Source: Lacticaseibacillus suibinensis | GTDB taxonomy: Bacteria; Bacillota; Bacilli; Lactobacillales; Lactobacillaceae | Assembly (NCBI RefSeq): GCF_003946175.1 | Contig: NZ_RHOK01000006.1 | Coordinates: forward strand, 1-64,000 | DNA: 64,000 bases | Direction: 5' to 3' | Part shown: in pieces, positions 60,921 through 64,000 of the stretch | Position numbering within the stretch: the first letter of the stretch is position 1 | Layout of the letters: each line of letters starts with the position of its first letter | Position numbers and translations under genes: made by a program | The notes under the pieces: generated by a model | Database searches by the model: none | Told to the model about the DNA's origin: nothing | What the model saw: the letters and a program-made list of their open reading frames with translations, nothing else

Positions 60921-62183
60921 TTAGCCGGCAATCTTGACCAAGAAGTACTTCTTCTTCCCCCGCCGCACAATGACAAAGCGCCCGTCAAAATGGCTGCTGG
61001 GATCGATGACCGTATCCAAATCGCGCACCTTCGTCCCATTAATAGTAATGGCGCCATTTTGCACGTCTTCCCGGGCCTGGCGCCGCGAGGCTTCGATGCC
61101 AGTAGTATCCACCAACCAGGTCACGATGTTCTCGCTGGCGGCTGGCGCATTTTTGGTTGGGAACTGTTTGAAGCCTTGCGTGATTTCTTCAGCGGTCAGA
61201 TCCTTCACATCGCCAGAGAACAGCGCGGCAGAAATGGCCTCGGCTTGCTCAACGGCTTTTTGACCGTGCACAAACTTCGTCACTTCTTGGGCAAGGCGGC
61301 GCTGCGCTTCCCGCTTTTCCGGATGGGTTTTGGTGGCCTCAACCAGGTCAGCAATTTCTTCCTTATCGAGGAAGGTGAAGAACTTCAGGAACTTCTCCAC
61401 ATCCGCATCATCTTGGTTGAACCAGAACTGGTAGAACTCGTAAGGGCTGGTCTTTTCCGGATCCAACCACACCGCGCCACCAGCGGATTTGCCAAACTTA
61501 GTGCCGTCAGACTTCAGCATCAGTGGGTTGGTTAAGCCGTAAACCTTAGCCTCGGCGCCTTCAGTTTTGTGAATCAAGTCGATACCAGCCGTAATGTTAC
61601 CCCACTGATCGGCGCCGCCGAGCTGGACTTGGACATCTTCTGTCTTGTACAGTTCCAGGAAGTCGATGGATTGCAAAATCTGGTAGGTAAATTCGGTGTA
61701 GGAAATCCCGTTTTCCAGCCGGCTGGCCACGACCTCCTTATTCAGCATCTGGTTGACTGGGAATAGCTTGCCGTAGTCACGCAGAAAGTCGAGCATCGAC
61801 AGCTTGGACAGCCAGGTGTAGTTATCCACAATGCGGAAGTTATCGGTGCCGAATAACCGCTCCATTTGAGCCGTGAGCTTCTTTTTGTTTTCATTAATGG
61901 TGGCCATGGTCTGCAACACCCGTTCGGAGTTGCGGCCAGAGGGATCGCCAATCGAACCGGTGCCGCCGCCAATCAGGATGACTGGCTTGTGCCCCATCAG
62001 CTGGAACCGCTTGAGCATCATGAATGGAATCAAGTGCCCAACATGCAGCGAATCCCCGGTTGGATCCGTGCCGACATAAATGCCGACATGTTTTTCCGCG
62101 GTCAGCTTCCGCAAGCCTTCCTCATCAGTTAATTGATTCAGCGCCCCGCGCCATGCTAATTCATCCAAGATATTTTCTGCCAT
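60921..62183 (-). CDS. tyrS: Tyrosyl-tRNA synthetase
   Basis: 420 residues. Class I synthetase that charges tRNA-Tyr. The HIGH motif reads HVGHL, the KMSKS loop KFGKSAGG, and the C-terminal S4 RNA-binding domain ends VRRGKKKYFLVKIAG. ATG 62183 has AGGAGG upstream; longer frames read into the T-box leader. Expression is governed by that leader. Confidence 0.97.
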   Translation of the reverse strand: MAENILDELAWRGALNQLTDEEGLRKLTAEKHVGIYVGTDPTGDSLHVGHLIPFMMLKRFQLMGHKPVILIGGGTGSIGDPSGRNSERVLQTMATINENKKKLTAQMERLFGTDNFRIVDNYTWLSKLSMLDFLRDYGKLFPVNQMLNKEVVASRLENGISYTEFTYQILQSIDFLELYKTEDVQVQLGGADQWGNITAGIDLIHKTEGAEAKVYGLTNPLMLKSDGTKFGKSAGGAVWLDPEKTSPYEFYQFWFNQDDADVEKFLKFFTFLDKEEIADLVEATKTHPEKREAQRRLAQEVTKFVHGQKAVEQAEAISAALFSGDVKDLTAEEITQGFKQFPTKNAPAASENIVTWLVDTTGIEASRRQAREDVQNGAITINGTKVRDLDTVIDPSSHFDGRFVIVRRGKKKYFLVKIAG

Positions 62184-62196
62184 GATATCCTCCTGT

Positions 62197-62440
62197 TTTA
62201 TGACCAAAAAAAGTCCCTGCTTGCATTTGCAAACAGGGACGAAAAGTTTCCGCGGTACCACCCACATTATGGCCAAGGCCATCACTCTTGATGGATAACG
62301 GCCATCAGCCAAGACCACAAAGGTAGGTGTAATTCGCTAACCAGAGAAGATCGACTCGCACCGGCCGCCGACTCGCTGAGGCATCCCCTGATTTGCTACT
62401 GAAACTACTGGTCAAATATTGCAGTCAGTATCCCATAACC
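62197..62440 (-). ncRNA. T-box leader of tyrS, specifier TAC (tyrosine)
   Basis: The minus-strand transcript has the T-box motif GGGTGGTACCGCGG (around 62250-62263), followed by a terminator (AGTCCCTG.TTGC / GCAA...CAGGGACT and T7, 62207-62239). In stem I the string GAATTACACC presents TAC, the tyrosine codon, one base after the GAA of the loop-E motif. Confidence 0.93.
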
Positions 62441-62453
62441 ACGGGTAAAAGTC
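62425..62453 (-). promoter_or_regulatory. Promoter of the tyrS T-box transcript
   Basis: Minus-strand TTGACT, 17-bp spacer, GATACT. Confidence 0.75.
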
Positions 62454-62509
62454 AATCACTGCCGCGGCTTTGCGAGGCGGCGTGACGGGGCTTTGCAAAC
62501 TAAAGTGGC

Positions 62510-62842
62510 CTAATTGGCCGCCCGTTTCTCCAGCAGTGTCGTCAACCGTTCCAGCCGCGCGATGGTGTCATCAAGCGTCAGGTAATAATAGACAATGTTG
62601 CCGACTTGGCGACTATTGACCATGCCTAGCTCATGTAATTGCTTCAGGTGATGAGACGTTGCCGGCTGCGACAAGTCAATCATTCGGGCCAAATCATTGA
62701 CCTTCATGCCATGAACCGTCGGATTTTGCCCGAGGATCATCAGCAATTTTTGCCGACTGGCATTAGCAAGGGCAGCGAGATGCCCACTATCTTGGTTCAA
62801 TTCTTTCAAAGCGGCCGTTTGGACCGGGGACAAATCGTTCAC
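62510..62842 (-). CDS. ArsR-family regulator
   Basis: 110 residues from GTG 62842, chosen because GAGGAGGGG lies 6 bases before it; the frame opens 18 codons earlier at a TTG with no site. The winged helix reads MIDLSQPATSHHLKQLHELGMVNSRQVGNIVYYYLT. No Cys pair of the metal-sensing type is visible, so it may sense redox or another ligand. It is divergent from apbE and a likely regulator of it. Confidence 0.85.
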   Translation of the reverse strand: MNDLSPVQTAALKELNQDSGHLAALANASRQKLLMILGQNPTVHGMKVNDLARMIDLSQPATSHHLKQLHELGMVNSRQVGNIVYYYLTLDDTIARLERLTTLLEKRAAN

Positions 62843-62948
62843 GCTAATCCCCTCCTCGTTATGAATATAATCACTATAGCGTTTATAATAACTCAATTTA
62901 AAACCGGGCGAACATTAAATTAAGGATAATTTTCTTTGCCTTTGTTTA

Positions 62949-62962
62949 TGAAAACGGTTACG
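62949..62962 (+). promoter_or_regulatory. Possible cre site upstream of apbE
   Basis: TGAAAACGGTTACG matches TGWAANCGNTNWCA at 13 of 14 positions. It lies 60-75 bp before the apbE ATG and suggests CcpA control. Confidence 0.5.
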
Positions 62963-63020
62963 CTTGAATTGATGACTTACCACGTACTGACGGGCAAATT
63001 CGTCCGAGGAGGAACGACAA

Positions 63021-63956
63021 ATGACAACTTCAATTGAGTTCGACGGGCTGGGCGCTAAAAACACCCTCACCATCTATGAAGGCGGCGAAACCGGCACCTT
63101 TGATAAGAGCATCGCTTTAGTGTCTGCTTATGCCAAACTGCTTTCGTTTTACGATGAACACTCGCTGCTGACGCAAATCAACCAACAAGCCGGGATTGCC
63201 CCAGTGCACATTCCGGTGCGGCCAATTTTCAATCTTATTGCGCGGGCGGTGGCTTGGAGCAAACGCGGGCTGGGTTACAATGCTTTGATTGGGCCGTTAG
63301 TGGGGTTATGGCATATCGGCTTTGATGATGCCAGCGTGCCTAGCAGTGATCGCATCAAAGAGCGACTTGCTTTGACTGATCCAGATAAAGTGATTTTGGA
63401 CTCGGAAGCCCAAACTGTTTTTCTCAGTGAACCTGGCATGTCCCTGGATCTCGGCGGGATTGCCAAAGGTTTCATCATTGATGAAATGGGCAAGCTCTGG
63501 CAGCAGCGCGGAGTCACCGGCGGCCTAATCGATTTGGCTGGCAACCAACTGCTGTTCGGCAACAGTGAGCAGGGCGTGCCGCTGTGGCAGGTGCCGATCA
63601 CAGATCCCCGCGAACCTGGCAATCCGCCAATTGCCACCTTAACCACCGGTCCCAAAGCCGTCGTTACGACTGGCATTTACTTCCGCCACTTTGACCGGCG
63701 CGGCCATGTTTACCACCACCTGCTCGATCCACAAACCGGCAGTCCAGTTGATTCCGACATGGCCAGCATCACTGTCGTCGCCGACTCCGCCGAAAAAGCC
63801 GACGTGCTTTCTTCCGTGGGCTTTTACGCCGGCATTCCGGCTGGCTTTGACGTGATTGAGGATGAAGCCGCAGAAGCGATTTTCATCACGAAGGCCACTC
63901 AGATCACCCAAACCAGCGGCCTGCGGGAAACGTTGATGCCCACCATGGGGCACTAA
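63021..63956 (+). CDS. apbE: FAD:protein FMN transferase (ApbE family)
   Basis: 311 residues. Transfers FMN from FAD to a Thr/Ser of target flavoproteins. The GMSLDLGGIAKGFIIDEM segment and TTGIYFRHFDRRGHVYHHLLDPQTG are ApbE signatures; the Asp/Thr metal-binding residues lie in the latter part. ATG 63021 has GAGGAGG upstream. No lipoprotein signal is present, so it is cytoplasmic. The divergent ArsR gene is a likely regulator. The last 44 bp of the window contain nothing I can assign. Confidence 0.93.
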   Translation: MTTSIEFDGLGAKNTLTIYEGGETGTFDKSIALVSAYAKLLSFYDEHSLLTQINQQAGIAPVHIPVRPIFNLIARAVAWSKRGLGYNALIGPLVGLWHIGFDDASVPSSDRIKERLALTDPDKVILDSEAQTVFLSEPGMSLDLGGIAKGFIIDEMGKLWQQRGVTGGLIDLAGNQLLFGNSEQGVPLWQVPITDPREPGNPPIATLTTGPKAVVTTGIYFRHFDRRGHVYHHLLDPQTGSPVDSDMASITVVADSAEKADVLSSVGFYAGIPAGFDVIEDEAAEAIFITKATQITQTSGLRETLMPTMGH

Positions 63957-64000
63957 CACTCAGTTAAAACTAAGCGCGCTGCGTCAACTTTAAAGGTTGA

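Overview
The window looks like the chromosome of a lactic acid bacterium of the family Lactobacillaceae with fairly high G+C, most like the Lacticaseibacillus / Schleiferilactobacillus group. The reasons are gene content (D-2-hydroxyacid dehydrogenase, proline iminopeptidase-type hydrolase, oleate hydratase, p60-type wall hydrolase, LPQTG surface protein, Fst/Lpt-type peptide toxin), Gram-positive Shine-Dalgarno sites (AGGAGG) and T-box leaders. The genus is an inference; no rRNA gene is present.

Positions 365-10523 are an integrated mobile element, visibly more A/T-rich than its flanks. It sits in the 3' end of guaA and is bounded by an 11-bp direct repeat (TATTCCCATTC) that includes the guaA stop codon. 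Just inside each end lie tandem 9-bp repeats that look like integrase arm sites. The element carries a tyrosine integrase, a DUF3173 protein, a Xre repressor, a Rep_trans (NicK/MobT-like) initiator or relaxase preceded by a run of hairpins, and a cargo block. The cargo is a single-chain MmeI-like restriction-modification enzyme, a HigBA-type toxin-antitoxin pair, and a tightly coupled pair made of a DUF6414-like protein and a Clp-like AAA+ ATPase. That pair is my best candidate for an undescribed defence system. The left flank (1-364) carries a second arm-like repeat of different sequence, which suggests a second element stacked at the same site.

From 10.5 to 64 kb the DNA is ordinary chromosome: guaA, coaA, a D-lactate-type dehydrogenase and ilvE; an amino-sugar-like operon (nanE, HAD phosphatase, DUF4127, orphan PTS EIIC, RpiR regulator); a large LPQTG surface protein; helD with a thioesterase; a Kef-type antiporter, peptidase and nucleotidyltransferase-like protein; a TetR regulator and oleate hydratase; a Bce-like ABC exporter; two tandem APC permeases; mupG; a lipid kinase; hflX behind an attenuator-like leader; brnQ behind a valine-type T-box; an Fst-like type I toxin with its antisense RNA; a frameshifted GH38 mannosidase; a glutamine-type ABC importer; a Zur-like regulator; a p60 hydrolase with a WalR box; tyrS behind a tyrosine T-box; and apbE next to an ArsR regulator.

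Throughout the chromosomal part, several long gene-free stretches are filled by large imperfect inverted repeats (100-230 bp). Several of these fold into three- or four-way branched shapes with a shared apical hairpin motif. They form a repeat family that I cannot name.
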